This document shows, one piece after another, positions 16,930 to 26,309 of a stretch of 64,000 bases of DNA (the first letter of the stretch is position 1; each line of letters begins with the position of its first letter). The stretch comes from Zhouia spongiae. Its GTDB lineage: Bacteria; Bacteroidota; Bacteroidia; Flavobacteriales; Flavobacteriaceae. Location of the stretch: assembly GCF_022760175.1 (NCBI RefSeq), contig NZ_CP094326.1, positions 310,001-374,000 on the forward strand, in the 5' to 3' direction. The notes below the pieces were generated by a model. It did no database searches. It worked only from the letters and a program-made list of their open reading frames with translations, and was not told the DNA's origin. Position numbers and translations under genes: made by a program.

Positions 16930-17483
16930 GAGTTTGGTCGTTGGTTTTGAATTGAACGCTTGAATGCCTGAAAGGTCTGAACATGTTCAATAGCTAAACA
17001 ATTAAAATTTTTGCATTTATACGAAGACAGTAATCCATAGTTCAACCTTACATAACAAGATTATTTGACTACTTGGTAACAATAATTGTTAGTTTTTTGT
17101 TTCGGTTTGAGCTTAAAAGATCTGGATTAAAAAATCCGGTACTCTTACCCCTGCTTTCGACATTTAATCGCAATGCCCCTGGCCCTGCTCTAACTATCCT
17201 CAGAATAATCTCTCAAGAAGGATACTTGTTTTTTTATAGTCAAACCTATAGCTCATTTCTCTTCTCTCTTTTCTATAAACCAAACACGAGTTGCCCATTA
17301 ACAGCCTCTAGCTTTAACCTTAAATAGCGTTAGCGATTGCAACGACATCCTTTTACTGAATGAAATGAGGAAAAAGATATAGTGAAAAGCGCGACCCAAC
17401 GGCGTTGGGAAATGCCCATAACTAAAAAAGCCCGGAAATGGCTCCGGACTTTTCTACGCACTAATATTACTAAGATGTTAGGT
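16930..17483. other. Gene-poor stretch with degenerate repeat-like sequence
   Basis: No convincing gene. An 84-codon open frame at 17073-17327 has no family features and unlike composition. The segment about 17320-17420 (gcgttagcgattgcaacgac, then a ccaacg/cgttgg hairpin at 17397-17410) looks like a dispersed intergenic element. The region ends in the terminator of the minus-strand DUF4293 gene. Confidence 0.4.
17425..17454 (-). terminator. Terminator of the DUF4293 gene
   Basis: Stem aaaaagcccgga (17425-17436) / tccggacttttc (17443-17454) with one G-U pair. On the minus strand it is followed by a T-run, 30 bp past the stop. Confidence 0.75.
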
Positions 17484-17894
17484 TTATCGTAACCGATCAA
17501 CAGATTTTACAAGATCTTCGTCCTTCTTAATGGCTCTATTGGCTAACACTAATAAAACGATAGAAACAATGGGGAGAAGCATCCCAATACCCTTCTCAGA
17601 AACAACAGTTTCTCCGGATAAACTTAGCGATCGATAAACGAAAAATCCTAGTAAAAAAAGGTTTAATATCATGTTCAACCTGTTCAATACAAATTGATTT
17701 TTTCTTTTCTTGTAAGCAAAAATACTTATAACAGCCAAAACTGCCGATGCAACAAACAAACTACTATATAGTATCTCATTTGCAGCATACACCTCTATCC
17801 CTTTTGCATCAGTCCACAGATTCAGGAAAAAAGGCAATACTCCGCTTGCGAGTAATACTATAAAAAGATATAATGTTTGTACTCTCTGTATCAT
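17484..17894 (-). CDS. DUF4293 membrane protein
   Basis: 136 residues with four predicted transmembrane helices (about 4-24, 40-60, 72-90, 105-122) and the family start MIQRVQTLYLF. This small membrane family is confined to Bacteroidota and has no known function. It is commonly next to rho, as here, where it is divergent from it. The tail is charged (KKDEDLVKSVDRL). Confidence 0.82.
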   Translation of the reverse strand: MIQRVQTLYLFIVLLASGVLPFFLNLWTDAKGIEVYAANEILYSSLFVASAVLAVISIFAYKKRKNQFVLNRLNMILNLFLLGFFVYRSLSLSGETVVSEKGIGMLLPIVSIVLLVLANRAIKKDEDLVKSVDRLR

Positions 17895-18083
17895 TTTCTT
17901 AACTCTCCGGCAAAAATAACAGTTCTTTTTTAAAAACAGTGTTTGTTTTTTAAAATTAATTTGTAATATTGCGGTAACAATTCACAATTAGTACATTACG
18001 AAACACTTTTGTACATCGAATAAATCATATTCATCATTTTTTTGATAATTATTACCTCGAACCAATAATTCATATTAGTTTAC

Positions 18084-19808
18084 ATGTTTGATATTTCGGA
18101 TTTAAAAGCAAAGAAACTTGCCGAGTTACATGAGATTGCAAAAGTAGCTGGTATTAGTAAATACAGGTCTTTAAAGAAAGACGACCTTATTTACCAGATA
18201 CTCGATGTGCAGGCATCTAGCCCAGAAGCAGTAAGCAAGGAATCTTCATCTAATGAAAATAAGCCTGCCAGAACAACCACGGCTCCAAATGAGCGTAAAA
18301 AACGTACCCGCGTTAAAAAAAATACGGCAACACGTTTAGCAGACAACAATAAAAAAGACACTCCCCGGGAAGATTCTCCATCTAATGAGGCTTCTCAGAA
18401 ACAGCCCAGAGAAATAAGTGCTGATATTGATAAAAATGACACTCCTGTCGTGAAAGCAGAAGAAAGGAAAGAGCATCCCCATAAACCTCAACAGGGGAAA
18501 AAAGAGCCCCTGAAGAAAAGGGAAAAACCTCAGGATCAAAAAAACAAGCCCCAGGACCAAAAAAACAAACCTCAAGACCAGAAAAACAAACCCCAACCTC
18601 AGCAGCAACACAAAAAACAACCACATCAGAACCAAGACCGTGATAACTTTGACAAAGACAAGAAACAACGTTACCGCGACCCTGATTTTGAATTTGACGG
18701 TATTGTTGAAAGTGAAGGGGTCTTAGATATTATGCAGGATGGGTACGGATTTTTACGCAGCAGCGATTACAACTACCTGTCTTCTCCCGATGACATCTAT
18801 GTTTCTCAGTCGCAAATAAGGCTGTTCGGATTAAAAACCGGCGATACCGTAAAAGGAAGTATCAGACCTCCGAAAGAAGGCGAAAAATACTTTCCATTAA
18901 TAAAGGTAAGCAAGATCAACGGCCTGGATCCTCAGGTTGTTCGCGACAGAGTTTCTTTTGAGCACTTAACACCATTATTCCCTCAGGAAAAATTCAATAT
19001 CGCAGACAAACAAAGTACAATATCTACCAGAATTGTGGATTTATTTTCACCTATCGGTAAAGGACAACGTGGAATGATCGTTTCCCAGCCTAAAACTGGT
19101 AAGACAATGCTTCTTAAAGATATTGCCAATGCCATTGCTGCAAATCATCCTGAAGTATACCAACTCATCCTCCTGATCGACGAACGTCCGGAAGAGGTTA
19201 CCGATATGCAGCGAAATGTAAAAGGCGAAGTTATCTCTTCTACCTTCGATGAACCTGCCGAGCGTCATGTTAAAGTTGCCAATATCGTACTCGAAAAAGC
19301 AAAACGCCTGGTTGAGTGCGGTCATGACGTAGTAATACTTCTCGATTCCATTACCCGACTGGCTCGTGCCTATAACACGGTACAACCTGCATCAGGCAAA
19401 GTACTTAGTGGTGGTGTAGACGCCAATGCGCTTCACAAGCCAAAACGTTTCTTCGGTGCTGCAAGAAATATTGAAGGCGGTGGTTCATTAACCATTATAG
19501 CGACTGCTCTGGTAGAGACAGGCTCAAAAATGGACGAAGTTATTTTTGAAGAATTCAAAGGAACAGGTAACATGGAGCTTCAATTGGACAGAAGAATTGC
19601 CAACAGAAGAATCTTCCCTGCTATCGACCTTATATCTTCCTCAACGCGTCGGGACGATTTACTCCTGGACGAAACTTCGATACAACGCATGTGGATTATG
19701 CGCAAGTATCTTGCAGACATGAACCCTGTAGAAGCTATGGAATTCATGGAAGGAAGAATAAAACAAACGCAAAACAACGAAGAATTTTTGCTGACAATGA
19801 ATCAGTAA
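18084..19808 (+). CDS. rho: Transcription termination factor Rho with long N-terminal insert
   Basis: 574 residues. A Rho_N SAP-like domain (1-45) is followed by about 150 residues of hydrophilic, disordered sequence rich in K, P, Q and N, including three tandem KNKPQDQ units near residue 155. Then comes the cold-shock RNA-binding domain ([13 protein letters not shown]). The ATPase has Walker [23 protein letters not shown] (catalytic Glu), [12 protein letters not shown] and the [24 protein letters not shown] region (Q/R loops). It terminates transcription at rut sites. Long inserts are typical in Bacteroidota. A leader of about 100 bases may carry autoregulation. Confidence 0.95.
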   Translation: MFDISDLKAKKLAELHEIAKVAGISKYRSLKKDDLIYQILDVQASSPEAVSKESSSNENKPARTTTAPNERKKRTRVKKNTATRLADNNKKDTPREDSPSNEASQKQPREISADIDKNDTPVVKAEERKEHPHKPQQGKKEPLKKREKPQDQKNKPQDQKNKPQDQKNKPQPQQQHKKQPHQNQDRDNFDKDKKQRYRDPDFEFDGIVESEGVLDIMQDGYGFLRSSDYNYLSSPDDIYVSQSQIRLFGLKTGDTVKGSIRPPKEGEKYFPLIKVSKINGLDPQVVRDRVSFEHLTPLFPQEKFNIADKQSTISTRIVDLFSPIGKGQRGMIVSQPKTGKTMLLKDIANAIAANHPEVYQLILLIDERPEEVTDMQRNVKGEVISSTFDEPAERHVKVANIVLEKAKRLVECGHDVVILLDSITRLARAYNTVQPASGKVLSGGVDANALHKPKRFFGAARNIEGGGSLTIIATALVETGSKMDEVIFEEFKGTGNMELQLDRRIANRRIFPAIDLISSSTRRDDLLLDETSIQRMWIMRKYLADMNPVEAMEFMEGRIKQTQNNEEFLLTMNQ

Positions 19809-19832
19809 CAGATATCATCATAAACTTAAGGA

Positions 19833-19866
19833 GGCCGGCTAATAATATCATTAGCCGGTCTTTTAG
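19833..19866 (+). terminator. Terminator of rho
   Basis: Stem ggccggctaat (19833-19843) / attagccggtc (19850-19860) followed by ttttagtttt, 24 bp after the rho stop. Confidence 0.88.
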
Positions 19867-19920
19867 TTTTATTCCTTTTCATACCCGGCCATTCAAAGAT
19901 CGTGATATTCGGCTTACAAG

Positions 19921-20252
19921 CTACATCCTTAAACCCCTTCTTTTCTTCCATGCTTTAGGTTTTCGCCCTGCTATATGATACTTTCCGACACTGTTACAAT
20001 CGTACCAGGCATACTCACCCATTAAAGAATAGTCATTGCCGAATGAACAGGCACTCTCCGAACCCGCCCTGCAAGTATATCCCCATTCTGCTTCAGCAGG
20101 CAAGCTATAAAAGTGTACCGTTTTAGCAGAAAGCCATTCACAAATTTAGATATTGTAAGTTGTATCATATTCACTATGGGCAATCCCACACCTGTTCCCG
20201 TTCCCATATTCATATCTACAAAAGGAATCATAAGCCCGGAAACTGCATCCAT
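19921..20252 (-). pseudogene. Decayed formylglycine-generating-enzyme (FGE/SUMF1)-like fragment
   Basis: On the minus strand one frame reads CEWLSAKTVHFYS-LPAEAEWGYTCRAG...FGNDYSLMGEYAWYDCNS, a clear match to the FGE-sulfatase fold consensus (RLPTEAEWEYACRAG, YAWYxxNS). Upstream the similarity continues only in a shifted frame (GLPIVNM...FVNGFLL), and a TAG interrupts the first frame near 20150. Downstream it breaks off after KPKAWKK, before the expected GLYDMHGNVWEW. The fragment therefore has at least one frameshift and lacks both ends. It is a relic, not a working gene. Confidence 0.75.
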
Positions 20253-20631
20253 ACCTCAACTACTCCCCCATCACTATTAAATCATACAAACATGAGGGAT
20301 CTGAAACAGTTTGACTTATTCATTTAATCGCCTGCATAGAATACGGATACAACCATTTACACTCATACCTTCTTCAATTATAGAGCATAATCTGAATATC
20401 ATTCATATACTTTTATTAATAACTCTAACATTTTATCTGTAAAAAAGTATAATTACGAGAACATGTATGAACTTTTTTCCTTATAAAAAACTATGTTTTT
20501 CGTCGAAAAACTCAATTATTCTTACAAAAACAATGTGAAAATATTCGTAAAAGTTTATTTTTGTATCGATAAACATAATCAAATCATCGATTAAAAGCTA
20601 AAACAATTAACAGAAATGACCCGGCCCGCTT
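20253..20631. other. Upstream region of the 1638-aa protein with a -7 box
   Basis: AT-rich DNA without a gene. TATTTTTG at 20556-20563 is a perfect TAnnTTTG on the plus strand, about 70 bp before the ATG at 20632. No well-spaced TTG accompanies it. This may be the promoter of the accessory island. Confidence 0.45.
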
Positions 20632-23600
20632 ATGCGTAGATTTCTACTTTTATTAGTATTCCTTAGTTATACTAATTCTTATCCATTTCCAAATAACTTC
20701 TTATTTCCAGATAAGAACGTTAAGGATTCGTTGGTTCATAACGGTACCGGCAATAAAGGGAAAAGCATTGTAAGTAAGCAAGAGGAAGTTTCCATACATG
20801 AATACGGATCGACAGTTTCCACTACATTTTTAAAAGCATTGGAACAAAAATTCCCGGAATCAGACAATACCGGCAATTATATTCCTAATGCCCCGGAGTT
20901 CAGTTGGGAATACATTCAAAACACATATACTGTCGATTCCCTGACCAACAGTCAACAACTCGCAGCTAAAGGATCATTTGCCAAAATTGAAGAACAGCAA
21001 CATTGGGTCGACGAATTTTCTAATGAGGATATTGTTACCTTGCCTGTGGGGGTTAAATACCAAACTGAAAATGTAGAATATGCCATAGGGATCACAGAGG
21101 CTGAAATTAATCCGGATCATACCATCCTAACGGTATTTGCAAGGGTTAAAATTCAGCAATCAGATAAAGAAGGCCGTCCGATAGAACTATTCTTTGGTGC
21201 GGACAATGTAAAATTATCTCATCAGGGAGGTATTATTGGCGATGCCAAATTGGTTCTATTAGGAGATGTCCCTATCCCATTCAACGGAGGAAATTGGCTT
21301 TTGCAATTAAATGGAGGTTTCAGCTATCGTTCGGGAAATACAAGGCATCTTACCTATGTAACTATCGATTGCAGCGGAGTGAAGAACCTTGCACTGAACG
21401 GATCTGTAGAATTCTCCAGAAATATGCTCATCCCTATTGAAAAAGACGGGAAAGTACACGAGAACATCACTACGATCAAACGCCGGGTCTATACCGAAGA
21501 AGGAAGCAAAACCATCAGTGTCCCAAACAGGGTAAGAGGCGATTTTAATATTGTTGTTGATAGCTGGAGTGATATTCTGGTGGACATATCATTGCAACCT
21601 TTCGTACGTGCTAAAAAAAGAAATGGCGACAACTACAATGGGAACATGCAATTCTACCTGAACGAAGCCGTATTGGATTTTAGTGACCTGAGAAATTCAT
21701 CCAATGTACACTTTCCCGAGTATTACCACGACAACGGATTGTTAATGCCTGATAAAAATACGTGGAAAGGGATTTACATAGAAACATTGGAAGTAAGGCT
21801 TCCGGAAGAGTTTAAAACCAAAGAAACCATAAAGAACAGACAGCGGATCGCCCTCGGGGCCCATCAGTTCATTCTCGATTCTTATGGATTGTCCGGATCA
21901 TTCTATGCCGATAACCTGTTCACTTTAGAAGAAGGAAGGACCAACGAAAATAAGGCCTGGGCAATTTCATTGGACCATATTGAGGTCGATCTGGCCGCCA
22001 ATCACCTTATCGCAGCCGGATTTAACGGCAGGGTACTGCTCCCCGTATCAGATGACATCAACAAATCAGGTACGGTTGGTTTACGCTATGGCGGATATTT
22101 CTCGGAAGAAGAATATGGCTTAAAGGTAATTAATGACTCGATTGTTGATTTTGGTTTTTTATCCGCAGAAGGGCAATTGGATCCCAATAGCAGCATTGAG
22201 CTTAAGGTAATAGAAAGCCAGTTCAGGCCCAAGGCAACACTTCACGGTAGGTTGGCCATTAATGCCAATCAAAAAAAGAATCTGGAAACTACACCTCCAA
22301 CCACAACCGATAAAAAAAAGGATGCCACGGTTCAGTTTAAAGGCATCGAATTCCAAAATCTTGTATTGCAAACCGAAAATCCTGTCTTTTCAGTCGGCTA
22401 TCTCGGTTACAGCGATGAAGTGAAATTTGCCAACTTCCCGGTATCCATTGCCAATATCAACATCTCGGCTCAGGATAATCGCGCTGCCCTCTGGTTCGAC
22501 CTGAGAATAAACCTCATGGACGGAGCCGGTTTCGGGGCGGAAACGACGTTGGGGATCCTAGCTGAAAATGTCGAAGAGGATCAAAAACAAAAATGGGTGT
22601 TTGACGGACTGGACATACAAGAGATCTATGTGGCGGCCAATATGGGCGGCTTCTCTTTTGATGGTCGCTTACTGTTAATGCAGGACGATCCGGAATACGG
22701 AGATGGTTTTGCCGCCAGCCTCGAAGCCAAATTTAAGTCGCTCGGAGAGATAACGATTAAATCCTCCGGTATTTTTGGTAAGACCGACGGATACAGGTAT
22801 TGGTATTTTGATGCCATGATAGATGATCTTGCCCCTCCGGGAAGCCCGGGAATTATTGCCCCTAAAGGATTTGGCGGTGGGGCTTATTACAAAATGAAAC
22901 GCAAAGGATTCAGTTCTGCCTTTTCAACGGCATATTATTCAGATAACGAGATTGAAGAAAGAGATCTGCAAGGTACCGGTAAATTGGCCTATGCCCCTAA
23001 TGAAAATATGGGACTCGGTGTTAAGGCCATGATATTGTTTTATGTAGGTTCCAGTGGTGTCCTCGACGGAGGTGCCGGATTTGAGATCCTGTTCAACAAA
23101 CATGGCGGAATATCGAGAATGGGATTGTACGGACAGGCAAAATTTATGGCCGAACTTCCATTTGCCGGAAAAATGAACGGCCTTATGGATGAAGTAAAGA
23201 ATCATGCAGGTTCCCTGAATGATTATATGGGCGATACGGTAGATAATCTTACCGAAAAAAATAAACTTACCAAACCATTTCTAGACAAAGCAGAATTGAA
23301 CTTCCCTCCGGTACCGGACAAAGTAGGTGTAGAAGCCACCATGGGAATTGAATATGATTTCGAGAACTCAACCCTGCACGGCGAACTCGACGTATATGTA
23401 AATGTAGCCGGCGGTGCAGTACAGGGTCGTGCCAGCAAGGGACGGGCCGGATGGGCAGTATTACATTTTGCCCCGGGTGAATGGTATATCCATATGGGGA
23501 CACCAACAGACAGGCTGGGACTTAAGATCGGCGTCGGATCGTTCAGGGTGGAATCCGGAGGATATTTTATGATCGGCGATCACATTCCTGGTAGCCCGCC

Positions 23601-25548
23601 TCCTCCACCGATCGTTGCTGAAATACTGGGTGAAGATGTGCAAACACTCGACTATATGCGCGATGAAAATGCCTTGGGTGAAGGCCGTGGATTTGCCTTC
23701 GGAGCTGATTTCTCACTTGATACGGGCGACCTGAATTTCCTGATCCTCTATGCCCGTTTTCAGGCCGGTATGGGATTCGATATTATGCTTAAGGACTATG
23801 GCGAAGCAGCATGTGCCAACCGTGGTGGCGACCAGATCGGTATTAACGGCTGGTATGCCAACGGGCAATCGTATGCGTACTTACAGGGGGAACTAGGTAT
23901 AAACCTGAAACTTTTCTTTGTCCGCAAGAAGATCCCTATCATCAAAGGAGGTGCTGCCGTACTGTTACAAGCAAAAGCCCCTAATCCTGTCTGGATGAGA
24001 GGATACGTAGGCGGGCATTTCAATTTACTTGGCGGACTGGTAAAAGGGAAATTCCGGTTTAAACTCACCATAGGCGAAGAATGCGAATTTATCGATGCTT
24101 CCCCACTTGGAGGGATGAAGATCATTACCGACGTTACCCCAAAAGACGGTAGCGGCGATGTTGATGTCTTTGCAGCTCCACAGGCCACCTTCAGTATGAA
24201 AGTGAATGAGCCTATTGTGATCCCTGAAGATGATGGCGACAAGACCTATAAGATCGTACTCGAAAAATACAGGATACTGCACGATGGAAAAGAAATTCCC
24301 GGAACCCTTGAGTGGGGAGTTAATAACGACAGGGCTACTTTTGTATCTACCGATATCCTTCCGCCACACCAACAACTACAGGTAGAAGTAGAAGTGAGCT
24401 TCCGGGAAAGAAAGAACGGAGTGTTCGAGACCATTATGGTCGACGGGCAAAAAGCTATTGAAACTGAAATACGCGGCTTTACTACCGGCGAAGCTCCAAC
24501 GGTTATCCCGTTGCATAATATCCGGTATGCCTACCCCGTACTCGAACAGAGATATTTCATGAAAAATGAATACGACAAAGGATATATTCAACTGCTCAGA
24601 GGACAGGACTACCTGTTCAACCTGTCTGAATGGACCACTGGAATTGTCTTTGTCGATGAAACAGGAGTTGAGATCCCGGCGCAGTTCAATTACAATACCG
24701 GAGATAACAAAGTGTACTACCAGTTGCCAAACCTCAGCAATAATGCCAAATACCGGTTATCTATAACCAGTCGCACAAAAGCATCCGGAACAGCAAACGA
24801 CAGAAATGATAATTACCGGACCACATCTATAGATGATGACAATAGTGTTGAAGTGAGGCAAAATACAGCAGATGCTGTGGTGAAAGAGGGAGAGATTGAA
24901 CGGCTTGCATACGATTTCGCTACAAGCAAATACAATACGTTTAAACAAAAGGTCAGGAATATCAACACTACCGATACCAATTGGGGAAAGATCTATTCCG
25001 ATGTTATTTTTCTTGCCAATCAGGCACAAAGTGAAGAAGCTTTCGACCTGGCCGAACTTACCGGAAATGAATATACCGAAAATAAATCTTTGGTAGAAGT
25101 AACAGCAACCCTTACCGACGATTATTACAAGAAGGACATGAGCCCTCCATTGTACGGGCAATATCCGCTGGGCAATAATTACAAGATCATAACCCGGGAA
25201 GAAGCTCAATATGGCATTCCGCCTAAAAAGGCAGTACCAATTGTTGCCCATTATCTAACAAGTGTGCAATATAATGTAAACCAAAACTGGTTGCTTAGGA
25301 ATTTTCCGTATTACTATAACCTGCCATTGATTTATAAACAGGACTGGACAGACTTGCGGTCGCAGATATTGAACGATTGGATAGACGGGAACGTAAGCCC
25401 TTCCGGTACGGCTTTACAATTTTTAGACGCCGATTACCTGTTTATGCGCTATGGTAATTACACTGTGAACATGCAATATATCCTCCCTGGGGGAATTAAA
25501 GGGACGAGTCATGAATATGAATTTAAAAACGAGAATAGATTTAGGTAA
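20632..25548 (+). CDS. Very large exported protein, family not recognised
   Basis: 1638 residues with an N-terminal signal peptide (MRRFLLLLVFLSYTNS). The body is a long succession of alternating hydrophobic/polar beta-strand-like segments with many glycines and aromatics (for example PKGFGGGAYYKM near 740 and a PPPPP stretch near 990), suggesting an elongated beta structure. Around residues 1175-1295 an Ig-like segment ends ...GFTTGEAP. No T9SS C-terminal signal, lipobox or enzyme motif is seen. It is the first gene of the accessory island, in the same orientation as the Fn3 and carrier genes, so a structural or outer-membrane assembly role is plausible but unproven. Confidence 0.6.
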   Translation: MRRFLLLLVFLSYTNSYPFPNNFLFPDKNVKDSLVHNGTGNKGKSIVSKQEEVSIHEYGSTVSTTFLKALEQKFPESDNTGNYIPNAPEFSWEYIQNTYTVDSLTNSQQLAAKGSFAKIEEQQHWVDEFSNEDIVTLPVGVKYQTENVEYAIGITEAEINPDHTILTVFARVKIQQSDKEGRPIELFFGADNVKLSHQGGIIGDAKLVLLGDVPIPFNGGNWLLQLNGGFSYRSGNTRHLTYVTIDCSGVKNLALNGSVEFSRNMLIPIEKDGKVHENITTIKRRVYTEEGSKTISVPNRVRGDFNIVVDSWSDILVDISLQPFVRAKKRNGDNYNGNMQFYLNEAVLDFSDLRNSSNVHFPEYYHDNGLLMPDKNTWKGIYIETLEVRLPEEFKTKETIKNRQRIALGAHQFILDSYGLSGSFYADNLFTLEEGRTNENKAWAISLDHIEVDLAANHLIAAGFNGRVLLPVSDDINKSGTVGLRYGGYFSEEEYGLKVINDSIVDFGFLSAEGQLDPNSSIELKVIESQFRPKATLHGRLAINANQKKNLETTPPTTTDKKKDATVQFKGIEFQNLVLQTENPVFSVGYLGYSDEVKFANFPVSIANINISAQDNRAALWFDLRINLMDGAGFGAETTLGILAENVEEDQKQKWVFDGLDIQEIYVAANMGGFSFDGRLLLMQDDPEYGDGFAASLEAKFKSLGEITIKSSGIFGKTDGYRYWYFDAMIDDLAPPGSPGIIAPKGFGGGAYYKMKRKGFSSAFSTAYYSDNEIEERDLQGTGKLAYAPNENMGLGVKAMILFYVGSSGVLDGGAGFEILFNKHGGISRMGLYGQAKFMAELPFAGKMNGLMDEVKNHAGSLNDYMGDTVDNLTEKNKLTKPFLDKAELNFPPVPDKVGVEATMGIEYDFENSTLHGELDVYVNVAGGAVQGRASKGRAGWAVLHFAPGEWYIHMGTPTDRLGLKIGVGSFRVESGGYFMIGDHIPGSPPPPPIVAEILGEDVQTLDYMRDENALGEGRGFAFGADFSLDTGDLNFLILYARFQAGMGFDIMLKDYGEAACANRGGDQIGINGWYANGQSYAYLQGELGINLKLFFVRKKIPIIKGGAAVLLQAKAPNPVWMRGYVGGHFNLLGGLVKGKFRFKLTIGEECEFIDASPLGGMKIITDVTPKDGSGDVDVFAAPQATFSMKVNEPIVIPEDDGDKTYKIVLEKYRILHDGKEIPGTLEWGVNNDRATFVSTDILPPHQQLQVEVEVSFRERKNGVFETIMVDGQKAIETEIRGFTTGEAPTVIPLHNIRYAYPVLEQRYFMKNEYDKGYIQLLRGQDYLFNLSEWTTGIVFVDETGVEIPAQFNYNTGDNKVYYQLPNLSNNAKYRLSITSRTKASGTANDRNDNYRTTSIDDDNSVEVRQNTADAVVKEGEIERLAYDFATSKYNTFKQKVRNINTTDTNWGKIYSDVIFLANQAQSEEAFDLAELTGNEYTENKSLVEVTATLTDDYYKKDMSPPLYGQYPLGNNYKIITREEAQYGIPPKKAVPIVAHYLTSVQYNVNQNWLLRNFPYYYNLPLIYKQDWTDLRSQILNDWIDGNVSPSGTALQFLDADYLFMRYGNYTVNMQYILPGGIKGTSHEYEFKNENRFR

Positions 25549-25608
25549 TAAACGAAATGTATAAAAATAAAATTAACAGCAGATACACGCAACATACCAT
25601 TTGCATAT

Positions 25609-25672
25609 TGGAGACTGCCAACTGCATACTGGAGACTGGAGACTGCCGACTGTATACTGCATACTGTTAATT
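25609..25672. repeat. Degenerate ACTGC simple-repeat tract 1
   Basis: Tandem degenerate units of the kind gactgcc/gactgca/tatactgc between the 1638-aa protein and the first lipocalin gene. Related tracts occur at 28441-28515, 39319-39450, 39965-40157 and 62490-62527. Confidence 0.8.
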
Positions 25673-25765
25673 AAAAAGCATTCCCAAAAGGTAAAGGTGT
25701 GGACTTTTGAGAAGGGTTAAATGAACAAACCGCACCATAAACTAAATTTTAATTTTTTATTTATT

Positions 25766-26218
25766 ATGAAAAAACTAATGTACTTATGCTTAATGATAGT
25801 TGTAATGCCCCTAACCTCTTGTAGCAGTGATGACGATAACGGTGGACAGGATCCGATTATCGGGAAGTGGAAAATGGTCAAAAGTATTACAGAGCATTTT
25901 GAAGGTGAAAATAAAACAAGTGAGAATGAAAAAGATTTAAATGAATATTATGAAGAGTTTGAGTTTAAAAATGATAACTCTGTAGTAAATACTGAGTATT
26001 ACCCCTCAAGCGAAGATCCTCAAGATAAAGATGTCTTTCATGGAACGTATGTAATGGAGGGCAATGAATTGGTTATTACATATAAATATGAAAATGAAGA
26101 TGACGATGTATATGAGTATACTTATAGTGTTAGTGGAAATAAATTGATTTTAGTTTCTTCACAAGAGTACGGTGAACAGAGAAAAGACGTATCTACAGAT
26201 ACTTTTGAAAAGCAATAA
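25766..26218 (+). CDS. Lipocalin-like lipoprotein 1
   Basis: 150 residues from the ATG at 25766; the longer frame from 25721 adds a non-signal leader. Signal peptide II with lipobox LTSC followed by SSDDDNGG, an acidic stretch like the Bacteroidota lipoprotein surface-export signal. The rest matches the small lipocalin-like domain (DPIIGKWKMVKS at the start, GTYVMEGNELVITY in the middle, YTYSVSGNKLILVS near the end). Its upstream 60 bp and signal peptide are close to those of the gene at 32248, so the two are duplicates. Role in the island unknown; such lipoproteins are common. Confidence 0.75.
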   Translation: MKKLMYLCLMIVVMPLTSCSSDDDNGGQDPIIGKWKMVKSITEHFEGENKTSENEKDLNEYYEEFEFKNDNSVVNTEYYPSSEDPQDKDVFHGTYVMEGNELVITYKYENEDDDVYEYTYSVSGNKLILVSSQEYGEQRKDVSTDTFEKQ

Positions 26219-26309
26219 AAAAACTAACAAGTAGAGCATGGATATCAATTGTCCGTGCTCTAAACCATCCAAATATAAATACATGGGGTCAAATAATACG
26301 CAAATAGAA

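Noticed and set aside
17073-17327. 84-codon open frame between the YfcE-like gene and DUF4293
   Set aside because: No family pattern, odd composition, no promoter; it appears to be chance in a repeat-like intergenic region.
20022-20252. 76-codon minus-strand frame as an independent gene
   Set aside because: Its middle matches an out-of-frame part of the formylglycine-generating-enzyme relic, so it is part of the pseudogene.
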